This document shows, in pieces, positions 1 through 11,340 of a stretch of DNA of 64,000 nt (the first letter of the stretch is position 1; each line of letters opens with the position of its first letter). The stretch lies in contig ML677341.1 in assembly GCA_007922305.1 (NCBI GenBank), positions 68,568,663 through 68,632,662 on the forward strand. Direction: 5' to 3'. The notes under the pieces were generated by a model. It did not search any database. It saw only the letters and a program-made list of their open reading frames with translations, and was not told where the DNA came from. This DNA is from Dermatemys mawii (taxonomy: Eukaryota > Chordata > Testudines > Dermatemydidae). The position numbers and the translations under genes are program-made.

Positions 1-519
1 CAGAGAATGCAAGAGACAAAGTTGTACTCTCAGAGCCATGTTGGGAGAGCAAAAGGTTGGTTGCAATTTGAGAGAGTCATAGCCTAGGAGGGGGCAAGTG
101 GGTCAGAGGAGGAGGTCTACTCGGAGCCTTCTCATTATGAGTATGAAAGGTGCCCTTTAAAGTAAATTTCCTTGGCCTGGCAAGCATGCAAATGCAGGTA
201 TGGCTTATTGATGTGGTAAAGAATATGACTCGAGTTATATGAGTGGGATACTCCAATTTCAATAAAATATTTTCAGTAAAACCAACTATGGCTTTAACCC
301 TTAACTTTCAAAACAAAAAGCACACATAAAAAGAACAAAAAAAATGGTGGTGAGGGAGGAATAAGTAGAAGGAGCAGGAGCTTCCTTTTCCCTTGGGCTT
401 TTCTGGGCAGTCCCCATATGGTCTTTACTTGAAACACTGGAAGAGCTGCAGACACCCGCACCCATAGCCCCCATGGTGAGGACTATTAGTCCCCAACTGG
501 GGGAGCAGGGGCAGAATGG
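1..519. other. unique AT-rich sequence, no feature
   Basis: No open frame with recognisable protein character and no terminal repeats are visible. The 60-codon minus-strand frame near the start is low complexity with no family resemblance. I see nothing to annotate here. Confidence 0.6.
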
Positions 520-826
520 GTAGAAGTCAGGTCTTTACTCCTGTGCTCCCCCTGGCGGCAGTTCTGCCTTCAGAGCTGGGCTCCTAGCTAGCAGCCACTG
601 CTCTCCAGCTGCCCAAGTCTGAAGGCCATGCTGCCACCAGTAGCTGTAAAGAAGTAAGGGGAGCAGTACTGCAACTCCCCCTACAATAACCTTGTGACCA
701 CTCCCATGACTCATTTGTGTGTTAAGAGCCCTACAATTACAATACTGTGACATTTCAGATTGAAATAGCTGAAATCATGAAATTTACTATATTTAAAATC
801 CTGTGGCCATGAAATTGACCATTGGC
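520..826 (-). repeat. interspersed repeat family A, minus copy
   Basis: The reverse complement of this stretch resembles 32650-33110: both run from a segment with repeated phrases like tttcatg and tgaaat into a part with ggggtcctga-like text, caaggttat, cacccttact-like text and then an inverted pair built on cttcagagctggg / ctgaaggcag. The two copies lie in opposite orientations 32 kb apart, which identifies an interspersed family. No coding capacity is evident and the boundaries are approximate. The class is unknown; a non-autonomous DNA transposon is possible because of the internal inverted segments. Confidence 0.6.
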
Positions 827-943
827 GGCAGAGGCGGTCCCCTTCTTGGGATTGCTCCTATTCCTCTAAACCTGTGCCACCCCATTCTGTAGGGAGCTTG
901 GCTGATCTCAGGATACCTTCAGGAGCTGCTAAATCCTTTAGAT

Positions 944-1138
944 CAGGCCGGCACAACATGCGGACCGGAGGCCACATGCGGCCTGCACAGGCTCACTGTG
1001 CGGCCCTTGGGGCTGAGTAGGGGTGGAGCAAACCAAGCGGTGGGGTGGGGGGAAGCGGATGGGGTGGGGCTTTTCGGCCCACAGCTGGTTTTTTTGCAGT
1101 AATATGGCCCTCGCTGCTTTCCGAGTTGTGCAGGCCTG
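944..1138 (+). mobile_element. hAT-type MITE, copy 1, with 8-bp TSD
   Basis: A 195-bp element starts with caggccggcacaac and ends with gttgtgcaggcctg, which are imperfect terminal inverted repeats. It is flanked by exact 8-bp duplications ctttagat at 936-943 and 1139-1146. An 8-bp target duplication with CA(G)G ends is the hallmark of hAT superfamily insertions. There is no coding capacity, so it would have been mobilised by a transposase encoded elsewhere. A close inverted relative lies at 1483-1689. Confidence 0.9.
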
Positions 1139-1146
1139 CTTTAGAT

Positions 1147-1474
1147 GTTGACCCATTGCATTCATTTTATTCGCAACCGCCTCCTCATTAATGCTATGTG
1201 TTAAGAAATATTGCTGTTGTCTGTGTATATATTTCTAAGGCACTGATTCACCACAGCAATCAGGCACAGATCTGAAAGCTGATACTGAAAGGCCTATGAG
1301 GACCAAAGTCAGATGATGTCTTCTTAGGAAAGGAAATATTCCCAATCAGGCTTTTAGCCATGGAAGTAGATATCAGACATTAAAACCCTAATATTATGAC
1401 ATACACAAAAGCCAACCGGCTACCTTCTCAGGATTTCTAAAATGTGCAAGGTAATTTTTTTTTCTCCCTTCATG
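1147..1474. other. unique spacer between two inverted MITEs
   Basis: About 330 bp of AT-rich sequence separate the two oppositely oriented MITE copies. No gene or repeat is recognised. Its main structural property is that it would be the loop of a hairpin formed by the two copies. Confidence 0.6.
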
Positions 1475-1482
1475 GCCTACAC

Positions 1483-1689
1483 CAGGCCTGCACAACTCGG
1501 AAAGCAGCGAGGTCCATATTAATGCAAAAAAACCAGCTGCGGGCCGAAAAGCCCCGCCTTCACCCTGCCCCATCTGCTTCCCCTCACCCCACCACTTGAC
1601 TTGCCCTACCCCTATTCACCCCCTGCGGTCTGCACAGTGAGCCCATGTGGGCCGCATGTGGCCCCCGAGCCGCATGTTGTGCAGGCCTG
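1483..1689 (-). mobile_element. hAT-type MITE, copy 2, with 8-bp TSD
   Basis: A 207-bp element begins caggcctgcacaac and ends gttgtgcaggcctg, a perfect 14-bp terminal inverted repeat. Exact 8-bp duplications gcctacac flank it at 1475-1482 and 1690-1697. Its reverse complement aligns with 944-1138 over nearly the whole length, including the shared block around cttttcggcccgcagctgg. Different target duplications show that the two copies inserted independently rather than by local inversion. Confidence 0.92.
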
Positions 1690-1859
1690 GCCTACACAGT
1701 GGTATTTGTGTTGCTAAGGCATGAGTTGGTCTCATAGACAAAGGGATACAAAAAAACAACCAACCCAGTATCTTTAAAAGAAAATGCTTTAAAATATTTC
1801 TAAAATAGATTTCCAGCAAAATATGTGATATATAGCATACATTATTCAGAAATAATGTG

Positions 1860-2190
1860 GTTATCTAGAAACTGAGAGTGGCAACCAGGACTGGAGACTG
1901 GGACTGGCTGGGCAAGGAGATGAGACACGGAGATGGGGGGGTGGGGAAGGACAGGAGCGGGGACTGGGAACAGTCTTGGGGGAGACAGATTGGATGAGGA
2001 TCCAGTTGTGTGTGAGCCTGGGATTGTTTCAACAAGGAGCCTGGCAGCAGTGGGGGACTGGAAAGAGGAGTCTAGGGACAGGGGGAGGGAGACAGGTACT
2101 CAGATAGGGAGATTGGAACTGGGTTGGGAAGCCAGGGGCTTGGAAGGGACAGGACTGAGAGAAGGAGGGAAAGGTTATTAAGGTTGCGAA
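1860..2190. repeat. purine-rich, G-rich degenerate tract
   Basis: This stretch is strongly G+A biased on the plus strand, with recurrent phrases such as gggactgg, gggagac and ggagact. It gives an 82-codon frame (1933-2181) that I regard as a composition artefact because the peptide is Gly/Glu/Arg-rich without a fold-like pattern. It may be part of a longer interspersed repeat that continues toward 2640, but I cannot define ends. Confidence 0.4.
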
Positions 2191-3530
2191 GTTAAGCACT
2201 CAAAAGTTTGGAAATGTCCAGTGCTTCAGAAGAAGTTACTCTCTGTTTGGGAATCACTATCAAGATGGTGAAAATGATGGAAGAAAAAATTAAGCAGGTG
2301 GACTGTGTGAAGAAGATTAAGAATAAAATCTGCAAATAAGGCTGAATTTATCACTTTCTCTGTGACTATTTAGCTGATTCTGTTTGTAAAAGTTACACTG
2401 TCATCCAGTGGAAAAGCAGACAAGTTTGAAATTAAATTGAGAATTAGCAATGTGCAAAATGGGAATGCTGGAACATTCTAAACAAGGAACATCTATTTAT
2501 TTATTCTAAATGAGAGCTATCAACTTGAAGAGCAAAGTGAAAATTTATTGTCTGAGGCTGATGGCTTCCCTGAAAAAATCTTCAATTTGTGAGCATAAAT
2601 ACATTAGATTTTGAGGTACTATAATGATGGGGGCCCTAAAAATACCAAGGATACATTGAGCAACAGATTTTATTCCTCCTAAAACTGGAACTCACAGTTT
2701 AGAATCTATGAACTTGGAAAATATTATTCTGGGGTGCATGGTGATGATTTTCTGACCTTGAATTCTCTGTATATCAACATTTGACTTTATTACAAATTGA
2801 ATCTACTGAAAAGAAAAAATAGATCAGAGCTGGAAAGTTTGGATCTGAAACAGAATCTGAATTTAAACTTACTCAGAAGTCCTGGGTGTTCACATTGGTT
2901 GATGCAGCTCAAATTATTTCAGAAATAAGCCTGAGTCACAGAGTTCAGATCCAGTTCTGGATTTGGACTCCCCCAGAGTCTTTGATTGGTGATTTATGGA
3001 TTTGATAATCTGGTTTGGGTTTAAAAGCCATAACATTATTCACACAAGTGAATGGGAGAGACCTAGGCTTTTGTGTAATTATCTTGTAGCTACCACAGCT
3101 TTCAACTGGAAGCAGGGGACAATCCTATTTCTTTCTCAACATTAAGGATGCAATGACATTTATGCAATCTAAATAACTGGTGGGAGTGATGTTTTCTAAA
3201 AAGCCATCAGATCAAGGAGAGGACTCAGACTGAATTCTAACCAATGAAAATTGTTTTTCTTCTTTCTGGTTCATGGGAAATTTTCATTTAATTTGCAATA
3301 GGTAGCTGTGGATGAATGGATAAAATACAATTTCAGGGGGATCAGATTTTTCTAGCTTGTCCTGGCTGATATTTGTTATCTGTAAAATCTCTCTCTCATG
3401 TAGGACTCTAGAATGAGAAGATATCTTTCCTCAGAAGGAGGTAGGAGGAATTTTTTTCCTTAGTAACAAACATACATAACATTTAAATCTTTCTTAAATT
3501 ATCATGGCAAGTCACAACTGGTTAAATGTG
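2191..3530. other. unique or unrecognised AT-rich sequence
   Basis: No terminal inverted repeats, LINE motifs or long open frames are visible. Nothing supports a gene. Confidence 0.5.
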
Positions 3531-3533
3531 TGG

Positions 3534-3678
3534 GGCCAGATTTTCAAGTGCTCAGTACCCAACATTAGAGGTGGATTCTCAAAAGAGCTCAATACCCAGC
3601 AGGTCCCCACTGTACTGAGCTCATTTGAAAAGCTGCCCCAAACTGTGGGTGTTGAGCTAGTTTTGAAAATTCTGGCCT
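3534..3678. repeat. small foldback repeat (ggccagatttt ends)
   Basis: The stretch starts ggccagattttcaa and ends ttttgaaaattctggcc, so its termini are inverted copies. The interior also repeats agctcaa / ctgagctca in opposite senses. This is the structure of a short non-autonomous foldback element. No clear target duplication is seen. Confidence 0.55.
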
Positions 3679-3828
3679 TAATATGTTAGTATGTGAGGAG
3701 ACCATGGTCATTGCAGTGGGTTATCCTGAAGGGACCCTTACTATCCACAATCAGTCTTACTCCTGCTTTGTGGTGTTGATTCGTTTAGTAGCATTGGGCC
3801 AAATTCACTAGGGGTTTAGGCTGGGATT

Positions 3829-3926
3829 TTTAAATGAGCCTAAGCAAGTTAGGCACCCAACAGGCATTGAAATTCAGTGGCAGGTGGATGCCCAAGTGCC
3901 TTAACTGCTTTTGAAAAGCCCAGGCT
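3829..3926. repeat. small foldback repeat (aggctgggattttt ends)
   Basis: The left part aggctgggatttttaaatgagcct has its inverted partner in gcttttgaaaagcccaggc at the right. Internally, ttaggcacccaaca pairs with the region around tggatgcccaagtgcctta. The ~98-bp unit would fold into one long hairpin. It resembles the common amniote foldback repeats of this type; class unassigned. Confidence 0.55.
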
Positions 3927-4333
3927 TAGAGGATGGCATAAGTTACATGAGGTGTGTAAGTGGGTCCAAATATAGTAAATGTAGTAGCAGTGTAATTTGC
4001 AACAATTTTGTACTCTGTGGGTGTAAAATAGGCCATGTCTCTGATGGTGAGAATAGGTACAGCTCCATTGACTTCAGTGCTGTTTCACCCATTTACACCA
4101 GCAGAGATCTTGACCCAATGGGTACAATTTACAAGCAAATGGAGAGAAGGGATATAACAGGAAACCAGCTAAGAGGAAGGTAAAAGTTAAAGGGTAAGGA
4201 GGGCCTGTTCCGTGATGCACCCTGATGTAAGTTGCTTTACGAGCTGCACTCTCATAGTGACTTAGTTACCCTAGTTGCACTGTGTACATTGCATGCTGCA
4301 TAGTGTACTTGTCAGTCTTGGGGTGTTTTAAGG

Positions 4334-4510
4334 ACGTGTCTGCACAGAGACAGGGTCTGGCTACACTGCAATCAGACACCTGTGGCTGGCCTGTGTCAGT
4401 TGACTTGGGCTTGTGGAGCTCAGGCATAAGGGGCTGTTTAATTGCAGCATAGATGTTCAGGCTTGTGCTGGAGCCCAAGCTCCCAGACCCGCCCTCCTGC
4501 CACTATCCTA
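4334..4510. mobile_element. partial Harbinger-like MITE
   Basis: The segment around ggctacactgcaatcagacac is followed by paired phrases that recur in MITEs with tctacact-type ends, including gcttgtgctggagcccaagct, itself an internal inverted repeat. Only one half appears to be present, so the copy is truncated. Assignment to a Harbinger-type MITE is by resemblance of the end sequence. Confidence 0.4.
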
Positions 4511-4795
4511 CCTTCCCCTAACCTTGCATATTGACCCCACACTCGCACCTGCCAGCAGTAGTACTTGTCTCCAGCACCCACACTTCATCCTGCCTGGCAG
4601 CATGGACATTTCTTGCCCAAGTAATTATAAGGTGTCTGCTCTCTTCCTATTATTCTCACTGTTAATGAAGCAGGACTGGAGGGTACTTAATACTTCCCCA
4701 TCCCCTCCCAGTTGCAAACAGCTGTCCTAGTGAGGGGCCTCTTGCCCCACAGAGGGTGCCCTGGGACTGCCTGACCCTGCTGGTGCTAGGAGCAG

Positions 4796-6415
4796 AGGTG
4801 AATAAGCCGGTACGCACCGGTATGGCGTACCGGCCAGAGCCAGTTCACCATATTGGGACCGTCTTCCATAGGAGACAATTTAAAGGTCCTGGGGCTCCCA
4901 GCAGCAGCTGGAGCCCCAGGCCCTTTAAATTGCAGAGTCCCACTGCCGGAGCCCTTGGGTAGTGGCAGCGAGGCTTGGGCGGAGACTCACCACCACTCCC
5001 CAGGGCTACAGCCACGGGGCTCTGGCGGAGGTTTAATGGGCTGGGGTGGTAGCGGTTGCCGCAGCCCCAAGCCCTTTAAATCCCCACCGGAGCCCCGCGG
5101 CTGCAGCCTTGGGGAGTGGCGGCGCGTCTCCCCAGAATTTAAAGGGTTCTAGGGCAGCGGCGCGGGAGCTCAGGGTAAGTACCCTCAGGGCCCCGCTGCT
5201 TTATTTACCTGCTGGCTGACTGCGCGCCGCTCCCCCGCGGCCCGCATTGGACCCGGACAGCAAACCGTGGCTAGTGGGAGCCACAGGGAAGCGGTGCGCG
5301 GTGAGCCGGCAGGTAAATAAAGCAGCGGGGACCTGAGGGTACTTACCCTGCGCTCCCGCACCGCTGCCCTAGAGCCCTTTAAATTCTGGGGAGACGCACC
5401 ACCACTCCCCAGGGCTCCAGCCGCGGGGCTCTGGTGAGGATTTAAAGGGCTTGGGGCTGCTGCAGCCGCTACCGCCCCGGCCCTTTAAATCCCTGCCAGA
5501 GCCCCACGGCTGGAGCCCTAGGGAGCGGCGGTGCGTCTCCGGCGGGAATTTAAAGGGCCCCAGCCCTGCTATCGCCCTAGAGCCTTTTAAATCCCTGCCG
5601 GAGACCCGTGGGCGGGGGGCGGGTTCAGAAGGGATTTAAAGGGCTTGGGGCAGTAGCGGCTGCCGCAGTCCCAAGCCCTTTAAATCCCCACTGGAGCCCT
5701 GCTGCCGGAGCCCTGGGGAGCGGTGGTGGGTCTGGCGGGGACTTAAAGGGCTCCGGGGCAGTAGCAAAGCTGGAGCCCTGGGATCCTTTAAATCCCTGCC
5801 AGAGGCCACCACTATGCTTCCAGGGCTCCGGCAGCAGGGCTCCAGTGGGGATTTAAAGGGCTCAGGACTGTGGCAGCTGCTACCACCCAGAGCCCTTTAA
5901 ATCCCTCCTGAGCCCTGCTACCATAGCCCTGGGGAGCGGCAGCGAGCCTCCGCCGAAGCCCTGCTGCCACTACCCCAGGGCTCTGGCCGCTGCTCTGGTG
6001 GGCATTAAAAGGGCCAGGCCGATAGCAGGCAGCTGGAGCTCCGGGGCCCTTTAAATCCCCACCTGAGCCCTGCTGCCAGGGCCCTGGGGTAGTGGCAGTG
6101 GAGCTCCGGAGGGGATTTAAAGGGTCCTGGGGCTCCATGGGTGGTAACCCAGGGCTCTGGCAGCAGGGCTTTGCAGGGATTTAAAGGGCCCTAGGCTCCT
6201 CGCTGCCGCTACCTCCCCGGGAGGCTGGGGTAGCATTGGCAGCCGGGAGCCCCAGGACTTTTCAGTGATTTAAAGGGCCTGGTCCCTGCAGTGGCAGCTG
6301 GAGCCCTGGGCGGAGGCTAAGTCCCTGCCTCTTCCCGTTGAGGCCACACCTCTTCCGGTTGAGGCTCCGCCCCGACCAGGACTTCCGGCGTACCGGTAAG
6401 TCCTTTAACTTACTT
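4796..6415 (+). repeat. TTTAAA-ladder GC-rich element, plus copy
   Basis: About 1.6 kb of GC-rich sequence is bounded by sites rich in gtaccgg (left 4808-4840, right near 6390). It contains 18 exact TTTAAA sites, roughly alternating in context between ccctttaaat and atttaaaggg, spaced mostly 40-110 bp apart apart from a gap of about 240 bp across the palindrome centre. Between them run variants of ggagccctggggagcgg and its complement, so neighbouring units are inverted relative to each other. The right end, with agtcctttaacttactttcacc, matches the opposite-strand copy at 33108-33575. Several open frames of 60-108 codons are present but are Pro/Gly/Ser-rich composition artefacts. Confidence 0.75.
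4981..5540. repeat. ~560-bp imperfect palindrome
   Basis: The left arm (about 4981-5231) is nearly the reverse complement of the right arm (about 5292-5540), centred near 5261. Examples: gctttatttacctgctggct at 5200-5219 pairs with agccggcaggtaaataaagc near 5313; agggtaagtaccctcag pairs with ctgagggtacttaccct; and cccagaatttaaagggttct pairs with agccctttaaattctgggg. The pairing carries on outward through three further TTTAAA units. The spacer is about 60 bp. It lies inside the TTTAAA-ladder element. Confidence 0.8.
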
Positions 6416-9400
6416 TCACCCCGGCTAGGTGGTAGCCCAAGGGGGCTCCTTCTCAAAGGAGAACTGTGTGTGGTCTCTGGAGTCCCCAAAAGCACTTATT
6501 TTTGTGTGCATGACTCTTCCATAGCGGGTAGTTCTGATCACAGGTCCCTTAGTATTTTATTAAGTGAGCACAAAGACAACACGGTAGTTTACATGGAATG
6601 AGAAAATAACACATTTCTGTATCTCACCTTTCCCTGGGTTATACTCAAAGGGTGCTCTGAAAAATCCAGCAAGTTCAACCTCCATTATTTTCCTGTGGTG
6701 CCTCTCTCCCTGCCCAGTTATTGGTGCCACAAGGCAGAGTGCCAAGAAATCCATCAGTCTGGCAGCTGTGGGCTTTCTTACGCTGATCCAGTAAATATTT
6801 GCTGGGCCATTTGTGCCATCTGCCACACAAATGTCAGTCACGGGGAGAATAACAGACACCTGGGGATATCCATGTTGAAACACCATTTAAAATGGAAATA
6901 CCAGCTCCAGTGGCTGTGAGAACAAAGATGCTGAGGCAAGAAGTGAGGAAGAGGTGAAGTCACAAATGATACAATTCCTGACTCCTACACAATCTTCTGC
7001 ATTCATTTTTCCATCATCCCCTCCCTCCTTCCTGCTTTATAGCTCCTCTGAAAATGAACACAGTGGTGTAAAATAGCTCCAAACCCTTCCACAGACATCA
7101 GTGAATTCAGGAAATCAAGGACACAGAATCATGGCTTTGCACTGGGGATGGGCAAAGTAGTTTGGATAATGAAGGGGGGGGGGAACAGAATCTTTGTCCA
7201 AAACTAACAACAGAAACAGCTCTTCTGTGGTTTGAGAAACCTTTGGTTATCACTTTTGTTACCTTCTTATTTTCTCTTTCAAATATGTTTGGATGTTGCT
7301 GCATTTCCAGCCACAACCAGGAGGCACTGATATACTGCATGGTGAGCTATTATTCTGAGGTGGCTAGTTCGGCCAAAACAAAGAAACATTAAGAGTCATG
7401 AGAGAGAGACCGATTCCCATTTTGCTTTCCCGGCCAACGAGGTTCAGATACATTGAAACATGTTGAAGGCAAATATCTGAGGTCGGATGCTCCTCTCATC
7501 TATACTGATTTTAACCTCTCTCCATCTCCTTGGATTTGAAGGGAGTCACTTGCAAGTCATACTTGTATAAAAAACAGAAGAATCAGGACTCAGAATTGTC
7601 CTCCTAATGGAACCAACCTCTTTTAGAGTTTGTTAGATACATACAAGTTTACTTAATATTCACAAAAGTTTTATAGATTACATACATCCCAGGAAATAGT
7701 GAAATCCCGTGGGAGTTGGCGAAATACACAGTGATAGGGAGAAGAGAAACAAGAAGCTAATATGTCTTTAAAAGGGCTTGTATAAAAACATAGGTAGACT
7801 AATTTTGTGGTGGATTATGTTTTCTCTTTCTGTGAAACACAAGGCAAACCAGTGAAATGTGGTATTTTAGGCCTCCACCACTCTGTTGCTGCTGCTTCTG
7901 TGCCATGCCATGCTATGCATGCACACACCTGCTGCTTGACTTAGAATTGTTGAAGTGATTGAGAAATTGCTGAATTTCACGTTGCCACATTGAAGCATTC
8001 TCATGACATTTGCCATAGTAGCAAATCATGTTACCAAAAATTGAGGTATTCATGTCAAGACAGAGAAACAATGACGTACAGACACTGCCAGCAACTGGAA
8101 ATCAAATACTTAGTAGTACTGTTTGCTAATGGAAGAATAGCTGTTTCCAAAGACAACCCCACAGTTGTCTTTGGTTCTCCCTTGGCAAGGTGATAAAGTA
8201 AGCTAATGACTATCTTGGATAACAAGGATTATTAAATCAAGGTGAATCACTTTTCATATTAAGAATATCCAGTTTATACATTTCAAATTAATATTTGGTG
8301 AAGGAATTTAATTATTATAGATCATAGATCAAACCTTTGTACAATAAAAAGTTGAAAACAATAAAAGCCTTTAAGATCAGCTGAATTTACTGATGATACT
8401 TTGCTGACAAAAAGAAACTGGTCAACTATATTTTTTTGCTAGCGTGATGGGGAAATTAAAAAAACACACCCTCCTATTGCAGGAAAATTATAAATAAGTC
8501 AGGCATTGGTAATAAATTGAATATTATTCAGGAAATTTACTTTATTTGTTCATATTTTTACTGGGGTGGAGACAAAACTGATTTTTTTCTGTTTGCTGTT
8601 ACAGGTAGATATTCTTCCTGTTGTTAGAGAGGAGAAGTAAGCGAAGTGTTAATTTTTTTCTCTCCTGTGTGTAGGGGAACAATGAATCCATTCACTTTCC
8701 TAAGACATGAAAAAGAGAAAGAGTAAAGTAACTAAAACTAAACTAATGTTGATAAGCAAATCAGTGGCACACTTTCTTCCTTCCATGCCCGCTTTGCTGT
8801 TGTTTAAAGCTATCTGTGTGAAAAGGAATTGTGATACCAGGGGTGAAGTCATGCTAGTGGATTAGGAAGAGGATTCAGAGATGAGTGAGTCGGGGCTGTT
8901 ATCTTTCTATTGTTTGACAAGACAAAAGGTAATTTTTAACTCAACCCTGTCTGTCATTCATATGTATTCCGCATCCCCCGCAGCCCAGTCCATCTGTCAC
9001 CGTGGCTCAGCATGAGAATTCTGATGCCCACCTCTAGGAAATGGAAAGCATATATTAAAAATAATGAGTGTCGCTTTTGCAGTATGCTTTTTGCAAAAGC
9101 TCCATTGATAGGGTGGCTTATTTATTTGTTCAGATGGCTTACTTCCTCTATTATGTAACATTGGTAAAAGGCTTGCCAGCTACCAGCTGTTAATTGATTT
9201 CCATGAGGGGGAGAAGGTCTGTCTGGTTCTTTCGAATTTTGTTTTCAGACCATTTCTTTATCATCTTTATGCAATGGGCTCACTCTCCATTCATTCCTTT
9301 ACTCCGCGCTATTACAAGGAGGCACTTTTCTCTCCCTCAGGATGATCAACACCTAGATCCAGCGAGAAGTTAAAAGTCACAGTTCCCCTCTATGCTGATC

Positions 9401-11340
9401 TGCCCTGATTTCCCACAGTGGTCACAGACTAACTAAAGGGATCATATCCTTTGAGATTACTAACACTGGGACATGAGAGAGTGTTCTGATGTGCTCCCAT
9501 ACCATTACCACAGTGGAGCAGCCATATGAAAAATGGAGAGAAATTGTCATATATTTTCCTAAAAGGAATGTGCAGTCTCTGAAAGACAACCAAGTTTGCT
9601 AATTTGTGTCTGCCTAATGACCAACTCTAGGAGATGGTTCACCATATAATATGTGATCTCTTCGTAGGATCTTTACTATTAATGCTATGCAGGCAGAGCA
9701 AACAAATACAGTGCTTCAATAATTTCGCTTTTGAGGGGCTATCATGCGCTTTGGCTTTGAGCAGTCCGGTTATATTGTACTTTTTGGGGGGATTGACTAT
9801 TGGTTGGGGGCTCAGGCATAACTACTGTGTTAATCTTAATTCATATCTTTGTGGTTCATTTTGTCTATAATGTCATTATATGTGGACACCCGAAAGACAG
9901 TGATTTCTTTAAAACTGCAGCCAATTAGATCCCACATGTAGTGTCCATGAAGTTCCAAGACATTCACTGAATTACAAACTTGGCAGTCTGAAATGCCTCA
10001 TAAATGCCACATTTTCCTTATCTGCCTTGTTCTGGTGGCCTAGTCTTGGCACAATATTAACAACAGGTGTGATCAAGCGTAAAGAGGCCTTTGGTGCCAG
10101 TGCTTTAGTTCTTGTTCAGCGTGAGGATCTATGGCAGAAAAGATGACACTTGCAGGGTTAGGCAGAGTGCCATGTAAAGCTTGGCACAAATCTTCTATGC
10201 CAAGGTTCTGGGCAACTTTTGAATCGGCACTGTGCCTTCCAAACAGATGGACATGAACATAGGCAGGCAAGAGACCATTTATTTATATCAGCTTTGTTTG
10301 CTGAGGAAATTATTCCAAATTGGAGACATCAAAACTTCATTTTGTCCAAAGCCTCTGCAGCTCTGATTGAGGGGAGGTATCATTGCGAGTCCAGCTAGAT
10401 TAATTTTGAAAAATAGGAACAATATATCTGCAGCATGTAGGGACATCTTATTGGCTCTGTATAATTACTTGGAGTTTAGCACAGGAGTGGTGAAAGTTAA
10501 TGAGCTTCCGCCGTCAGTCCCCTCTTTGGCTCTTTATGGGAATGAGCCAAATGAGCTTTCACAGCCAGTTTAAATTTAGCCAGAATAGGCCAGCCAGGTG
10601 TACAAACCTACTCTGTGATCTTTTCCGTAAAGAAGACTATAAACTTTTCAATGGAAATAGAGGTTTAAATGACATGGCTTATTTTCCCATAAGAAGATTA
10701 CCTTCTGGAAGCAAATCCCCTTTAGTACTTACTTAATTCCTACCTAGACAACTGGTGCATCTAATCCAGGTTGTTTCTTGCTCTTGATGGTTTAAATCTC
10801 ATGGCCCAAAAACTTTTCTCGTTTCCACACAATCCAGGAGCAGTTGCAGACTTAGCTGCAGGGCTAGCTTCCCCCTTTTCCAAGACGACTTGGAAAGCAG
10901 AAATCACCATCAGGAGGTCTGAGCAGAAATTCTCAGTCTTTTGCTTCTGAGTGATCAGGTTCTTTGGCTCTTGACAACATTTGGATCATTCAGTATTATT
11001 CTGAGAGCCTTCAGCAATTAGTACTGTCACCTTTAGTCAACAAGAGAGAGCCTGGATTCTAGAAACTCCTATCCTCTCAAGACACAAACTCCTTGACCTG
11101 AGTCAGTAAGACGCACCCTGAGAGTATGGTGCTAGATATTGTACCAACAAATAGAAGATCATAAGAAAGAAGGAAACAAGGTAACTGAGTCAAGCTAAAC
11201 TGTTTTTACATCAAGTATTTCCCAATCAATTAATTTTCTTGCTACTACTCATTTATAAATATGCTACAGGTAGATGGTATAGTTATGTAACTATGTAGGT
11301 ATAAAATCATTTTCCATTTGACTAAATCAACATTAAATCT
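6416..11340. other. mostly unique sequence, no gene recognised
   Basis: No LINE, hAT or Harbinger signature is seen in these 4.9 kb. A 108-codon minus-strand frame at 6560-6886 is the longest and is treated separately. Stretches 9055-9260 and 10340-10740 have balanced composition with homeodomain-like TAAT cores and could be conserved noncoding elements, but that cannot be judged from one sequence. Confidence 0.5.
6560..6886 (-). CDS. uncertain 108-codon open frame
   Basis: An uninterrupted minus-strand frame of 108 codons has a mixed amino-acid composition, unlike the low-complexity frames elsewhere. Read on the minus strand, the sequence aaaggtgagatac near 6630 resembles a splice donor. 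I do not recognise a domain, signal peptide or membrane segment. A frame of this length is expected by chance several times in 64 kb, so an exon or exon relic is only a possibility. Confidence 0.12.
   Translation of the reverse strand: MVFQHGYPQVSVILPVTDICVADGTNGPANIYWISVRKPTAARLMDFLALCLVAPITGQGERHHRKIMEVELAGFFRAPFEYNPGKGEIQKCVIFSFHVNYRVVFVLT

Noticed and set aside
4853..6138. Several GC-rich frames of 62-108 codons on both strands
   Set aside because: They lie within the TTTAAA-ladder repeat, overlap on opposite strands and are Pro/Gly/Ser-rich. They follow composition, not a protein family.
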